NCBI GenBank assembly: GCA_036785325.1
Contig: JAXIVH010000006.1
Span: 50,001 to 114,000, forward strand
DNA from: Urophycis tenuis
Lineage: Eukaryota; Chordata; Actinopteri; Gadiformes; Phycidae
Direction: 5' to 3'
Length of the DNA: 64,000 nucleotides
Positions 50,481 to 61,860 of the stretch are shown piece after piece. The notes under the pieces were generated by a model, which had not been told where the DNA came from, did not search any database, and saw nothing but the letters and a program-made list of their open reading frames with translations. The translations under genes were made by a program, and so were the position numbers. Every line of letters starts with the position of its first letter. The stretch's first letter is position 1.

Positions 50481-51140
50481 CCACGCCCATCACTGAGCCA
50501 GGATTGGAAATTTTTAGCCACCCCGGGTGTGGGCTTTATAAAAATAAAAAATAATAAATAAATAAAAATTCATAAAAGACCCCCCCCCCCCCATTACTGA
50601 GCAAGTATTGGAAATTTCTAGCCACCCCGGGTGTGGGCTTAGTAATTAAAAAAAAAAAAAAAAAAAAATCATAACAGACCCCCCCCCCCCCCCCATCACT
50701 GAGCCAGGATTGGAAATTTCTAGCCAACCCGGGTGTGGGCTTTATAAAAATAAAAAAAATAAAAATCATAACAGACCCCACCCCCATCACTGAGCCAGGA
50801 TTGGAAATTTTTAGCCACCCCGGGTTTGGGCTTTATAAAAATAAAAAATAATAAATAAATAAAAATTCATAAAAGACCCCCCCCCCCCCCCCCCCCCATT
50901 ACTGAGCAAGTGTTGGAAATTTCTAGCCGACCCGGGTGTGGGCTTAGTAATAAAAAATAAAATAAAAAAAAATCATAACAGACCCCCCCCCCCCCATCAC
51001 TGAGCCAGGATTGGACATTTCTAGCCACCCCGGGTGTGGGCTTCATAAAAAAAATAAATAGATAAATAAAAAAAAAATCATAAAAGACCCCCCCCCATTA
51101 CTGAGCAAGTATTGGACATTTTTAGCCACCCCGGGTGTGG
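50481..51140 (+). repeat. Tandem trimer duplication, about 297 bp
   Basis: The series GGAAATTTTTAGCC core, aataataaataaataaa tail with cataaaagac leader, GAGCAAG unit and GGGCTTAGTAAT junction occurs at 50,500-50,790 and again at 50,800-51,080; cataaaagac is at 50,571 and 50,868. A further GAGCAAGTATTGG unit near 51,105 starts a possible third copy. The second copy has a longer C-run and two substitutions (GTGTTGG and AGCCGACCC). Confidence 0.85.
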
Positions 51141-54100
51141 GCTTTATAAAAAAAAATCAAATAAAAAAAAATCACAACAGACCCCCCCCCCATCACTGAG
51201 GCAGGATTGGACCTTTCTAGCCACCCCGCATGTGGGCTTTATAAAAAAAAAAAATAAAAAAATCATAACAGAACCCCCCCCACCCCCATCACTGAGCCAG
51301 GATTGGAAATTTCTAGCCACCCCGGGTGTGGGCTTTATAAAAAAATAATAAAAAAAAATCATAACAGACCCCCCCCCCACCCCCATCACTGAGCCAGGAT
51401 TGGAAATTTCTAGCCACCCCGGGTGTGGGCTTTATAAAAAAATAATAAAAAAAACAAATTCATAACAGACCCCCCCCATTACTGAGCCAGGATTGGAAAT
51501 GACTAGCCACCCCGGGTGTGGGCTTGATAAAAAAAAAATAATAATAAAAAATCATAACAGACCCCCCCCCCCCCATCACAGAGCCAGGATTGGAAATTTC
51601 TAGCCACCAGGGGGGTGGGCTTTATAGAAAAATAAAAAAAATAAAAAATCACAACAGACCCCCCCCCCCCCCCCATCACTGAGGCAGGATTGGAAATTTC
51701 TAGCCACCCCGGGTGTGGGCTTTATAAAAAAAAAAAAAAATTATATAAAAAAAAAATTTAAAAAATCATAACAGACCCCCCCCCCCCATCACTGAGCCAG
51801 GATTGGAAATTTCCAGCCACCCCGGGTGTGGGCTTTATAAAAAATTAAAAAAATTAAAATCATAACAGACCCCACCCCCATCACTGAGCCAGGATTGGAA
51901 ATTTCTAGCCACCCGGGTGTGGGCTTTATTAAAAAAAATAGAAAAAAAAAAATCATAACAGACCCCCCCCCCATCACTGAGCCAGGATTGGAAATGTCTG
52001 GCCACCCCGGGTGTGGGCTTGATAAAAAAAAAAAAAAAAATCATAACAGACCCCCCCCCCATCACTGAGCCAGGATTGGAAATTTCTATCAACCCCGGGG
52101 GTGGGCTTTATAAAAAAAAAAAAAAAAAAAAAAAATCACAACAGACCCCCCCCCCCCCCCCCCCATCACTGAGGCAGGATAGGAAATTTCTAGCCACCTC
52201 GGGTGTGGGCTTTATTAAAAAAAAAAAAAAAAAAAATCATAACAGACCCCCCCCCCCCCCATCACTGAGCCAGGATTGGAAATTTCTAGCCAGCCCGGGT
52301 GTGGGCTTTATAAAAAAAAATTAAAAAAAAATCATAACAGACCCCACCCCCATCACTGAGCCAGGATTGGAAATTTCTAGCCACCCCGGGTGTGGGCTTT
52401 ATAAAAAAAAAATTAAAAAATTAAAAATCAAAATAGACCCCACCCCCATCACAGAGCCAGGATTGGAAATTTCTAGCCAACCCGGGGGTGGGCTTTATAA
52501 AAAAAAATAAAAAAATACAAATTCATAACAGACCCCACCCCCATCACTGAGCCAGGATTGGAAATTTCTAGCCACCCCAGGTGTGGGCTTTATAAACAAA
52601 TATAAAAAAATTAAAAATCATAACAGACTCCACCCCCATCACAGGGTCAGGATTGGAAATTTCTAGTCACCCCGGGGGTGGGCTTTATAAAAAAAAATAA
52701 AAAAATAAAAAATCACAACAGACCCCCCCCCCCCCCCCCCCCCATCACTGAGCCAGGATTGGAAATTTCTAGCCACCCCGGGGGTGGGCTTTATAAAAAA
52801 AAAATAAATAAAAAAAATTCATAACAGACCCCCCCCATTACTGAGCCAGGATTGGAAAAGTCTAGACACCCCGGGTGTGGGCTTGATAAAAAAAATAAAA
52901 TAATAAAAAATCATAACAGACCCCCCCCCCCCCCCCCCCCATCACAGAGCCAGGATTGGAAATTTCTAGCCACCCCGGGGGTGGGCTTTATAAAAAAATA
53001 AAAAAAATAAAAAATCACAACAGACCCCCCCCCCCCCCCCCCATCACTGAGACAGGTTTGGAAATTTCTAGCCACCCCGGGTGTGGGCTTTATAAAAAAA
53101 ATAATAGGTTATTTAAAAAAAAAAATTAAAAAATCATAACAGACCCCCACCCATCACTGAGCCAGGATTGGAAATTTCTAGCCACCCCGGGTGTGGGCTT
53201 TATAAAAAAAAAAAAAAAAAAATCATAACAGACCCCACCCCCATCACTGAGCCAGGATTGGAAATTTCTAGCCACCCCGGGTGTGGGCTTTATAAAACAA
53301 AAAAAACAAAAAAATCATAACAGACCCCACCCCCATCACTGAGCCAGGATTGTAAATTTCTAGCCACCCGGGTGTGGGCTTTATAAAAAAAAAAAAAAAA
53401 AAATCATAACAACCCCCCCCCCCCCAACACTGAGCCAGGACTGGAAATTTCTAGCCACCTCGGGTGTGGGCTTTATAAAAAAAAAATAAAAATAAAAAAT
53501 CATAACACACCCCATCCCCATCACTGAGCCAGGATTGGAAATTTCTAGCCACCCCGGGTGTGGGCTTTATAAAAAAATAATAAAAAAAACAAATTCATAA
53601 CAGACCCCCCCCCCATTACTGGGCCAGGATTGGAAATGTCTAGCCACCCCGGGTGTGGGCTTTATAAAAAAAATAAAAAATAAAAATCATAACAGAGCCC
53701 ACCCCCATCACTGAGCCAGGATTGGAAATTTCTAGCCACCCCGGGTGTGGGCGTTATAAAACAAAAAAAAACAAAAAATCATAACAGACCCCACCCCCAT
53801 CACTGAGCCAAGATTCGAAATTTCTAGCCACCCGGGTGTGGGCTTTATAAAAAAAAAAATTAAAAAAAAATCATAACAGACCCCCCCCCCCCCCCCCCAT
53901 CACTGAGCCAGGATTGGAAATTTCTAGCCACCTCGGGTGTGGGCTTTATAAAAAAAAAAAAATAAAAAAAAATCATAACAGACCCAACCCCCATCACAGA
54001 GTCAGGATTGGAAATTTCTAGCCACCCCATGTGGGCTTTATAAAAAAATAATAAAAAAAACAAATTCATAACAGACCCCCCCCATTACTGAGCCAGGATT

Positions 54101-55440
54101 GGAAATGACTAGCCACCCCTGGTGTGGGCTTGATAAAAAAATAATAATAATAAAAACAAATTCATAACAGACCCCCCCCCCCCCCCATTACTGAGCCAGG
54201 ATTGGAAATAACTAGCCACCCCGGGTGTGGGCTTGAGAAAAAAATAAATAAAAAATAAAATCACAACAGACCCCCCCCCCCCCCATCACTGAGACAGGTT
54301 TGGAAATTTCTAGCCACCCCGGGTGTGGGCTTTATAAAAAAAAAAAAAAAAATTATTTAAAAAAAAAAATTAAAAAATCATAACAGACCCCCACCCATCA
54401 CTGAGCCAGGATTGGAAATTTCTAGCCACCCCGGGTGTGGGCTTTATAAAAAAAAATAAAAAAAATAATAATAACAGACCCCCCCCATTACTGAGCCAGG
54501 ATTGGAAATGACTAGCCACCCCGGGTGTGGGCTTGATAAAAAAATAATAATAAAAAATCATAACAGACCCCCCCCCCCATCATAGAGCCAGGATTGGAAA
54601 TTTCTAGCCACCCCGGGGGTGGGCTTCATAAAAAAATAAAAAAAATAAAAAATCACAACAGACCCCCCCCCCCCCCCCATCACAAAGGCAGGATTGGAAA
54701 TTTCTAGCCACCCCGGATGTGGGCTTTATAAAAAAAATAATAAAATTATATAAAATAAAAAAAAATAATAAATCATAACAGACCCCACCCCCCATCACTG
54801 AGCCAGGATTGGAAATTTCTAGCCACCCCGGGTGTGGGCTTTATAAAAAAAATAAAAAAAAATCATAACAGACCCCACCCCCATCACTGAGCCAGGATTG
54901 GAAATTTATAGCCACCCGGGTGTGGGCTTTATAAAAAAAAAAAAAAAATCATAACAGACCCCCCCCCCCCATCACTGAGCCAGGATTGGAAATTTCTAGC
55001 CACCCCGGGTGTGGGCTTTATAAAAAAAAAAAATAAAAAAAAATCAAAACACACCCCACCCCCATCACTGAGCCATGATTGGAAATTTCTAGCCACCCCG
55101 GGTGTGGGCTTTATAAAAAAAATAAAAAAATAATAAATCATAACAGACCGCACCCCCCCCCCCCCCCCATCACTGAGCCAGGATTGGAAATTTCTAGCCA
55201 CCCCGGGTGTGGGCTTTATAAAAAAAAAAATTAAAAAAAATCATAACAGACCCCCCCCCCACCCCCATCACTGAGCCAGGATTGGAAATTTCTTGCCACC
55301 CCGGGGGTGGGCTTCATAAAAAAATAATAAAATTATATTAATAAAAAAATAAAAAATCATAACAGACCCCACCCCCATCACTGAGCCAGGATTGGAAATT
55401 TCTAGCCACCCGGGTGTGGGCTTTATAAAAAAAATTAAAA
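51141..55440 (+). repeat. Mixed units with several distant block copies
   Basis: About 43 units. The stretch 52,900-53,400 follows the order of 12.4-13.0 kb and 40.3-40.7 kb (TTGATA unit, long C-run, GAGACAGG unit, aggttattt or aattattt tail). The aaacaaaaaaaaacaaa tail near 53,758 matches 12,865 and 38,392. A core near 54,024 has lost CGGG (CCCCATGTGGG). One leader near 55,145 reads cagaccgcacccc. Only satellite was seen. Confidence 0.8.
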
Positions 55441-56740
55441 AAAATCATAACAGACCCCCCCCCCCATCACTGAGGCAGGATTGGAAATTTCTAGCCACCC
55501 CGGGTTTGGGCTTTATACAAAAAAAAAAAATAAAAAAATAAAAATAAAAAATAAAAAAATAAAAATTCATAACAGACCCCCACCCATCACTGAGCCAGGA
55601 TTGGAAATTTCTAGCCACCTCTGGTGTGGGCTTTATAAAAAAAAATTAAAAAAAAAATCATAATAGACCCCACCCCCATCACTGAGCCAGGATTGTAAAT
55701 TTCTAGCCACCCGGGTGTGGGCTTTATAAAAAAAATAAAAAAAAAAATCATAACAGACCCCCCCCCCATCACTGAGCCAGGATTGGAAATTTCTACCCAC
55801 CCCGGGTGTGGGCTTTATAAAAAAAAAAAAATTAAAAAAAATCATAACACACCCAACCCCCATCACTGAGCCAGGATTGGAAATTTCTCGCCAGCCCGGG
55901 TGTGGGCTTTATAAAATAAAAATAAAAATAAAAAATCATAACAGACCCCACCCCCATCACTGAGCCAGGATTGGAAATTTCTAGCCACCCGGGTGTGGGC
56001 TTTATATAAAAAAATAATAAAAAAATCATAACAGACCCCCCCCCCATCACTGAGGCAGGATTGGAAATTTCTAGCCACCCCGGGTTTGGGCTTTATACAA
56101 AAAATAATAAAAAAAATAAATAAATAAAAAATAAAAAAATAAAAATTCATAACAGACCCCCACCCATCACTGAGCCAGGATTGGAAATTTCTAGCCACCT
56201 CTGGTGTGGGCTTTATAAAAAAAAAATAAAAAAAAATCATAACAGACCCCCCCCCATCACTTAGCCAGGATTGAAAATTTTTAGCCAGCCCGGGTGTGGG
56301 CTTTATAAAAAAAAATAAAAAAAAAATCATAATAGACCCCACCCCCATCACTGAGCCAGGATTGTAAATTTCTAGCCACCCGGGTGTGGGCTTTATAAAA
56401 AAAAAAAAAAAAAATCATAACAGACCCCCCCCCCATCACTGAGCCAGGATTGGAAATTTCTACCCACCCCGGGTGTGGGCTTTATAAAAAAAAAAAAAAT
56501 TTAAAAAAATCATAACACACCCAACCCCCATCACTGAGCCAGGATTGGAAATTTCTCGCCAGCCCGGGTGTGGGCTTTATAAAATAAAAATAAAAAATAA
56601 AAATCATAACAGACCCCACCCCCATCACTGAGCCAGGATTGGAAATTTCTAGCCACCCGGGTGTGGGCTTTATATAAAAAAATATATAAAAAAATCATAA
56701 CAGACCCCCCCCCCCCCCCCATCACTGAGCCAGGATTGGA
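55441..56740 (+). repeat. Tandem duplication of about 668 bp
   Basis: Both copies carry CGGGTTTGGGC with tatacaaaaa tail (55,501 and 56,081), CACCTCTGGTG, GATTGTAAATTT, TTTCTACCCACC, a cataacacacccaac leader (55,843 and 56,511) and a private TTTCTCGCCAGCCC core (55,884 and 56,552, offset 668). The first marker is only 580 bp apart because the second copy gained one unit near 56,240-56,300 (CACTTAGCC, GATTGAAAATTTTTAGCC). This stretch also contains the longest open frame in the window, which is repeat-derived. Confidence 0.9.
55863..56351 (-). other. Longest open frame, judged non-coding
   Basis: This frame of 162 codons on the minus strand reads through about five satellite units. Its translation repeats a module of about 33 residues containing KPTPGVARNFQSWLSDGG followed by runs of F and Y from the T-run. 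Similar frames of 60-160 codons occur on both strands all over the array, and stay open only where unit length happens to be a multiple of three. There is no independent sign of selection for coding, so it is not called a gene. Confidence 0.9.
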
Positions 56741-57600
56741 AATTTCTAGCCAACCTGGGTGTGGGCTTTATAAAATAAAAATAAAATAAAAAAATCATAA
56801 CAGACCCCACCCCATCACTGAGTCAGGATTGGAAATTTCTAGCCACCCCGGGTGTGGGCTTTATAAAAAAAAATAAATAAAAATAAAAATCATAACAGAC
56901 CCCACCCCCATCACAGAGCCAGGATTGGAAATTTCTAGCAACCCCGGGGGTGGGCTTTATAAAAAAAATAAAATAAAAAAAAATCACAACAGACCCCCCC
57001 CCCCATCACTGAGCCAGGATTGGAACTTTCTAGCCACCCCGGGTGTGGGCTTTATAAAAAAATAATAAAAAAAACAAATTCATAACAGACCCCCCCCATT
57101 ACTGAGCCAGGATTGGAAATGTCTAGCAACCCTGGGTGTGGGCTTTATTAAAATAAAATAATAATAAAAAATCATAACAGACCCCCCCCCCCCATCACAG
57201 AGCGAGGATTGGAAATTTCTAGCCACCCCGGGTGTGGGCTTTATAAAAAAAAAAAAAAAAAATTAAAAATCATAACAGACCCCACCCCCATCACAGAGCC
57301 AGGATTGGAAATTTCTAGCCACCCCGGGTGTTGGCTTTATAAAAAATAAAAAAATAAAAAACATAACAGACCCCCCCGAACCCCCATCACTGAGCCAGGA
57401 TTGGACATTTCTAGCCACCCCGGGTGTGGGCTTTATAAAAAAATAATAAAAAAAAACAAATTCATAACAGACCCCCCCCCATTACTGAGCCAGGATTGCA
57501 AATGTCTAGCAACCCTGGGTGTGGGCTTTATTAAAATAAAATAATAATAAAAAATCATAACAGACCCCCCCCCCCATCACAGAGCCAGGATTGGAAATTT
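56741..57600 (+). repeat. Mixed units ending in a dimer-family copy
   Basis: About nine units. Two copies of the TCTAGCAACCC unit with ttaaaataaaa tail, near 57,120 and 57,500, are separated by about 380 bp and are relatives of the 3-4.4 kb dimer family. One leader near 57,370 reads agacccccccgaacccc. Nothing else was found. Confidence 0.8.
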
Positions 57601-57868
57601 CTAGCCACCCCGGGGGTGGGCTTTATAAAAAAATAAAATAAATAAATAAATAAAAATTCATGAAAGACCCCCCCCCCCCCCATTACTGAGCAAGTATTGG
57701 AAATATCTAGCCACCCCGGGTGTGGGCTTGATAAAAAAAAAAATAATAATAAAAATCACAACAGACCCCCCCCCCCATCACTGAGGCAGGATTGGAAATT
57801 TCTAGCCACCCCGGGTGTGGGCTTTATAAAAAAAATAATAAATTTATTATTTTTTTAAATTTAAAAAA

Positions 57869-57895
57869 TCATAACAGACCCCCTGAGCCAGGATT
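57869..57895 (+). repeat. Monomer without C-run and core start
   Basis: The leader ATCATAACAGAC is followed by only five C in total and then TGAGCCAGG; the variable C-run and the ATCAC start are lost. The same junction occurs at 59,173 in the sister copy of the 1.31-kb block, so the deletion came before the block duplication. Confidence 0.9.
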
Positions 57896-58126
57896 GGAAA
57901 TTTCTAGCCACCCCGGGTGTGGGCTTTATAAAAAAATAAAATAAAAAATCATAACAGTCCCCACCCCCATCACAGAGCCAGGATTGGAAATTTCTAGCCA
58001 CCCCGGGGGTGGGCTTTATAAAATAAATAAATAAATAAATAAATAAAAATTCATGAAAGACCCCCCCCCCCATTACTGAGCAAGTATTGGAAATATCTAG
58101 CCACCCCGGGTGTGGGCTTTATAAAA

Positions 58127-58158
<32 letters not shown>

Positions 58159-58351
58159 AAATAAAAATTCATAACAGACCCCCACCCATTACTGAGCCAG
58201 GATTGGACATTTCTAGCCTTCACGGGTGTGAGCTTTATAAAAAAAAAATAAAAAAAATTAAAAAAAATCATAACAGACCCCCCCCCCCCCCCATTACTGA
58301 GCCAGGATTGGAAATTTCTAGCCACCCCGGGTGTGGGCTTTATAAAAAAAA

Positions 58352-58369
58352 ATATATATATATATATAT
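58352..58369. repeat. AT dinucleotide microsatellite in tail
   Basis: An 18-base AT run replaces part of the A-rich tail just before a cataaaagac leader. Sister tails with AT runs lie at 59,754-59,767 and 61,589-61,607, each next to the same type of unit, so one original AT tail was copied with its block and then changed length. Confidence 0.9.
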
Positions 58370-58737
58370 CATAAAAGACCCCGCCCCCCCCATCATTGAG
58401 CCAGGATTGGAAATTTCTAGCCAGCCCGGGTGTGGGCTTTATAAAAAGAAATAAATAAAAAAATTATAACAGACCCCCCCCCCCATTACTGAGCCAGGAT
58501 TGGGAATTTCTAGCCACCCCGGGTGTGGGCTTTATCAAAGAAATAAATAAAAAAATAAAAATCATAACAGACCCCCCCCCCCTCCAATACTGAGCCAGGA
58601 TTGGAAATTTCTAGCCACCCAGGGTGTGGATTTTCTAAAAAAAAAAAAAAAAAAGAAAAAAAATTCATAACAGACCCCCCCCCCCCCCCCATTACTGAGC
58701 CAGGATTGGAAATGTCTAGCCACCCCGGGGGTGGGCT

Positions 58738-58772
<35 letters not shown>

Positions 58773-59753
58773 CGACAGACCCCCCCCATCACTGAGGCAG
58801 GATTGGAAATTTTCCAGCCACCCCGGGTGTGGGCTTTATAAAAAAAAAATAAAAAAAAATCATAACAGACCCCACCCCCATCACAGAGCCAGGATTGGAA
58901 ATTTCTAGCCACCCCGGGGGTGGGCTTTATAAAAAAATAAAATAAATAAATAAATAAAAATTCATGAAAGACCCCCCCCCCCCCCATTACTGAGCAAGTA
59001 TTGGAAATATCTAGCCACCCCGGGTTTGGGCTTGATAAAAAAAAAAATAATAATAAAAATCACAACGGACCCCCCCCCCCCATCACTGAGGCAGGATTGG
59101 AAATTTCTAGCAACCCCGGGTGTGGGCTTTATAAAAAAAATAACAAAATTATTTTTTTTAAAAATTTAAAAAATCATAACAGACCCCCTGAGCCAGGATT
59201 GGAAATTTCTAGCCATCCCGGGTGTGGGCTTTATAAAAAAAATAAAATAAAAAATCATAACAGACCCCACCCCCATCACAGAGCAAGGATTGGAAATTTC
59301 TAGCCACCCCGGGGGTGGGCTTTATAAAAAAAATAAATAAATAAATAAATAAAAATTCATGAAAGACCCCCCCCCCCCCATTACTGAGCAAATATTGGAA
59401 ATATATAGCCACCCCGGGTGTGGGCTTGATAAAAAAAAAAAAAAAAAAAAAAATCATAACAGACCCCCCCCCCCATCACTGAAGCAGGATTGGAAATTTC
59501 TAGCCACCCCGGGTGTGGGCTTTATAAAAAAAAAAATAAAAATAAAAAATAAAAAATAAAAAAATAAAAATTCATAACAGACCCCCACCCATTACTGAGC
59601 CAGGATTGGACATTTCTAGCCTTCACGGGTGTGAGCTTTATAAAAAAAAATTTAAAAAAATTAAAAAAAATCATAACAGACCCCCCCCCCCCATTACTGA
59701 GCCAGGATTGGAAATTGCTAGCCACCCCGGGTGTGGGCTTTATAAAAAAAAAA

Positions 59754-59767
59754 ATATATATATATAT
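59754..59767. repeat. AT dinucleotide microsatellite in tail
   Basis: A 14-base AT run, the partner of 58,352-58,369 in the 1.31-kb block pair, shorter by two AT steps. Confidence 0.9.
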
Positions 59768-59907
59768 CATAAAAGACCCCGCCCCCCCCATCATTGAGCC
59801 AGGATTGGAAATTTCTAGCCAGCCCGGGTGTGGGCTTTATAAAAAGAAATAAATAAAAAAATTATAACAGACCCCCCCCCCCCCCCATTACTGAGCCAGG
59901 ATTGGGA

Positions 59908-59930
59908 ATTTCTAGCCGGGTGTGGGCTTT
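59908..59930 (+). repeat. Monomer missing ACCCC of the dyad
   Basis: The core reads TCTAGCCGGGTGTGGGC; the left arm of the dyad is lost while the right part is intact. Confidence 0.88.
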
Positions 59931-60165
59931 ATAAAAAAAAAAAAAAAAAAATCATAAGAGACCCCGCCCCCCCCATCATTGAGCCAGGATTGGAAATTTC
60001 TAGCCAGCCCGGGTGTGGGCTTTATCAAAGAAATAAATAAAAAAATAAAAATCATAACAGACCCCCCCCCCCTCCAATACTGAGCCAGGATTGGAAATTT
60101 CTAGCCACCCAGGGTGTGGATTTTCTAAAAAAAAAAATAAAAAATGAAAAAAAATTCATAACAGA

Positions 60166-60194
60166 CCCCCCCCCCCCCCCCCCCCCCCCCCCCC
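60166..60194 (+). repeat. Longest C-run seen (29)
   Basis: A run of 29 C between the leader and an ATTACTGAG core. Others above 20 include 22,255-22,282 (28), 49,162-49,187 (26), 32,382-32,405 (24), 41,573-41,595 (23) and 36,613-36,635 (23). On the minus strand these are uninterrupted G-runs. Exact lengths depend on base-calling quality. Confidence 0.85.
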
Positions 60195-60230
60195 ATTACT
60201 GAGCCAGGATTGGAAATGTCTAGCCACCCC

Positions 60231-61860
60231 GGGGGTGGGCTTTATAAAAAAAAATATATAAAAAAAAATAACAACAGACCCCCCCCCCCTCCAATACTGA
60301 GCCAGGATTGGACATTTCTAGCCAAGCAGGGTGTGGGTTTTCTAAAAAAAAAATAGAAAATGAAAAAAAATTCATAACAGACCCCCCCCCCATTACTGAG
60401 CCAGGATTGGAAATGTCTAGCAACCCCTGGTGTGGGCTTTATAAAGAAAAAATAATAATTAAAAAAAATAATAATAACAGACTCCCCCCCATTACTGAGC
60501 CAGGATTGGTAATGTCTAGCCACCCCGGGTGTGGGCTTTATAAAAAAAAAAAAAAAAAAAAAATCACAACAGACCCCCCCCATCACTGAGGCAGGATTGG
60601 AAATTTTCCAGCCACCCCGGGTGTGGGCTTTATGAAAAAAATAATAAAATAAAATAATCATAACAGACCCCCCCCCCCCCATCACTGAGCCAGGATTGGA
60701 CATTTCTAGCCAACCCGGGTGTGGGCTTTATAAAAAAAATAAATAAATAAAAAATCAGAACAGAACCCCCTCCCCATCACTGGAGCCAGGATTGGACATT
60801 TCTAACCACCCCGGGAGTGGGCTTGATATAAAAATAAATAATAATAATAATAATAACAGACCCCCCCCCCCATCACAGAGCCAGGATTGGAAATTTCTAG
60901 CCACCCCGGGGGTGGGCTTTATAAAAAAAATTAAAAAAAAATCACAACAGACCCCCCCCCCACTCACTGAGGCAGGATTGGAAATTTCTAGCCACCCCGG
61001 GTGTGGGCTTTATAAAAAAAATAATAAAATTAAAAAAAAATAAAAAATAAATAAAAAAAAATTCATAACAGACCCCCACCCATTACTGAGCCAGGATTTG
61101 AAATATCTAGCCTACCCGGGTGTGGGCTTGAAAAAAAAAAAAAAAAAAAAAAATCATAACAGACCCCACCCCATTACTGAGCCAGGATTGGAAATGTCTA
61201 GCCACCCCAGGTGTGGCCTTTATAAAAAAAATAATAAAATAAAAAAAATAATAAAAAAAGAAAAAAAAATCATTACAGCCCCCCCCCCCCCTCCCATTAC
61301 TGAGCCAGGATTGGAAATTTCTAGCCAACCCGGGTGTGGCCTTTAAAAAAAATAAAATAAAATAAAAAAAATAATAAAAAAAGAAAAAAAAATCATTACA
61401 GCCCCCCCCCCCCCCCCCCCATTACTGAGCGAGGATTGGAAATTTCTAGCCACACCGGGTGAGGGCTTTTTTTAAAAAAAAATGAAAAAATAAAAAAAAA
61501 TCATAAAAGACCCCGCCCCCCCCCCCCCATCATTGAGCCAGGATTGGAAATTTCTAGCCACCCCGGGTGTGGGCTTTATAAAAAAAAAATATATATATAT
61601 ATATATAACAGACCCCCCCCCATTACTGAGCCAGGATTGGGAATTTCTAGCCACCCCGCGTGTGGGCTTTATAAAAAAATTAAATTAAATTAAAAAAAAA
61701 TCATAACAGACCCCACCCCCATTACTGAGCCAGGATTGGAAATTTCTAGCCACCCAGGGTGTGGGTTTTCTAAAAAAAAAAAAAAAAAAGAAAAAAAATT
61801 CATAACAGACCCCCCCCCCATCACTGAGGCAGGATTGGACATTTCTAGCCACCCCGGGTG
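60231..61860 (+). repeat. Diverged mixed units
   Basis: About 16 units with more private changes than average: CCAAGCAGGGTG near 60,325, cagactcccc near 60,478, TTCCAGCC near 60,605, CACTGGAGCC near 60,780, tcattacagcccc leaders at about 61,270 and 61,392 (two neighbouring units with CTTTAAAA or TGTGGCC ends), and a GGGCTTTTTTT junction near 61,464. No gene was found. Confidence 0.8.
61589..61607. repeat. AT dinucleotide microsatellite in tail
   Basis: A 19-base AT run, the longest of three. It runs directly into aacagac, so the leader bases before it are lost, unlike the copies at 58.4 and 59.8 kb. Confidence 0.9.

Larger units (their letters stand above)
57601..60230 (+). repeat. Higher-order pair, about 1.31-kb offset
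   Basis: An attcatgaaagac leader followed by a GAGCAAGTATTGG unit occurs at 57,656, 58,049, 58,970 and 59,355, that is two pairs offset by 1,306-1,314. Both copies share a unit that lost its C-run and the start of its core (57,869 and 59,173), a CTTCACGGGTGTGAGC core (58,218 and 59,621), and an AT dinucleotide tail (58,352 and 59,754). From the CTTCACGGG marker on, the offset is about 1,403, one unit more. Confidence 0.9.

Noticed and set aside
55863..56351. Open frames of 60-162 codons on both strands throughout, as possible repeat-protein genes
   Set aside because: They are translations of the satellite with poly-F/Y or poly-K and poly-P/G from homopolymers, occur in several frames and both strands, shift with homopolymer length and have no start or control context.
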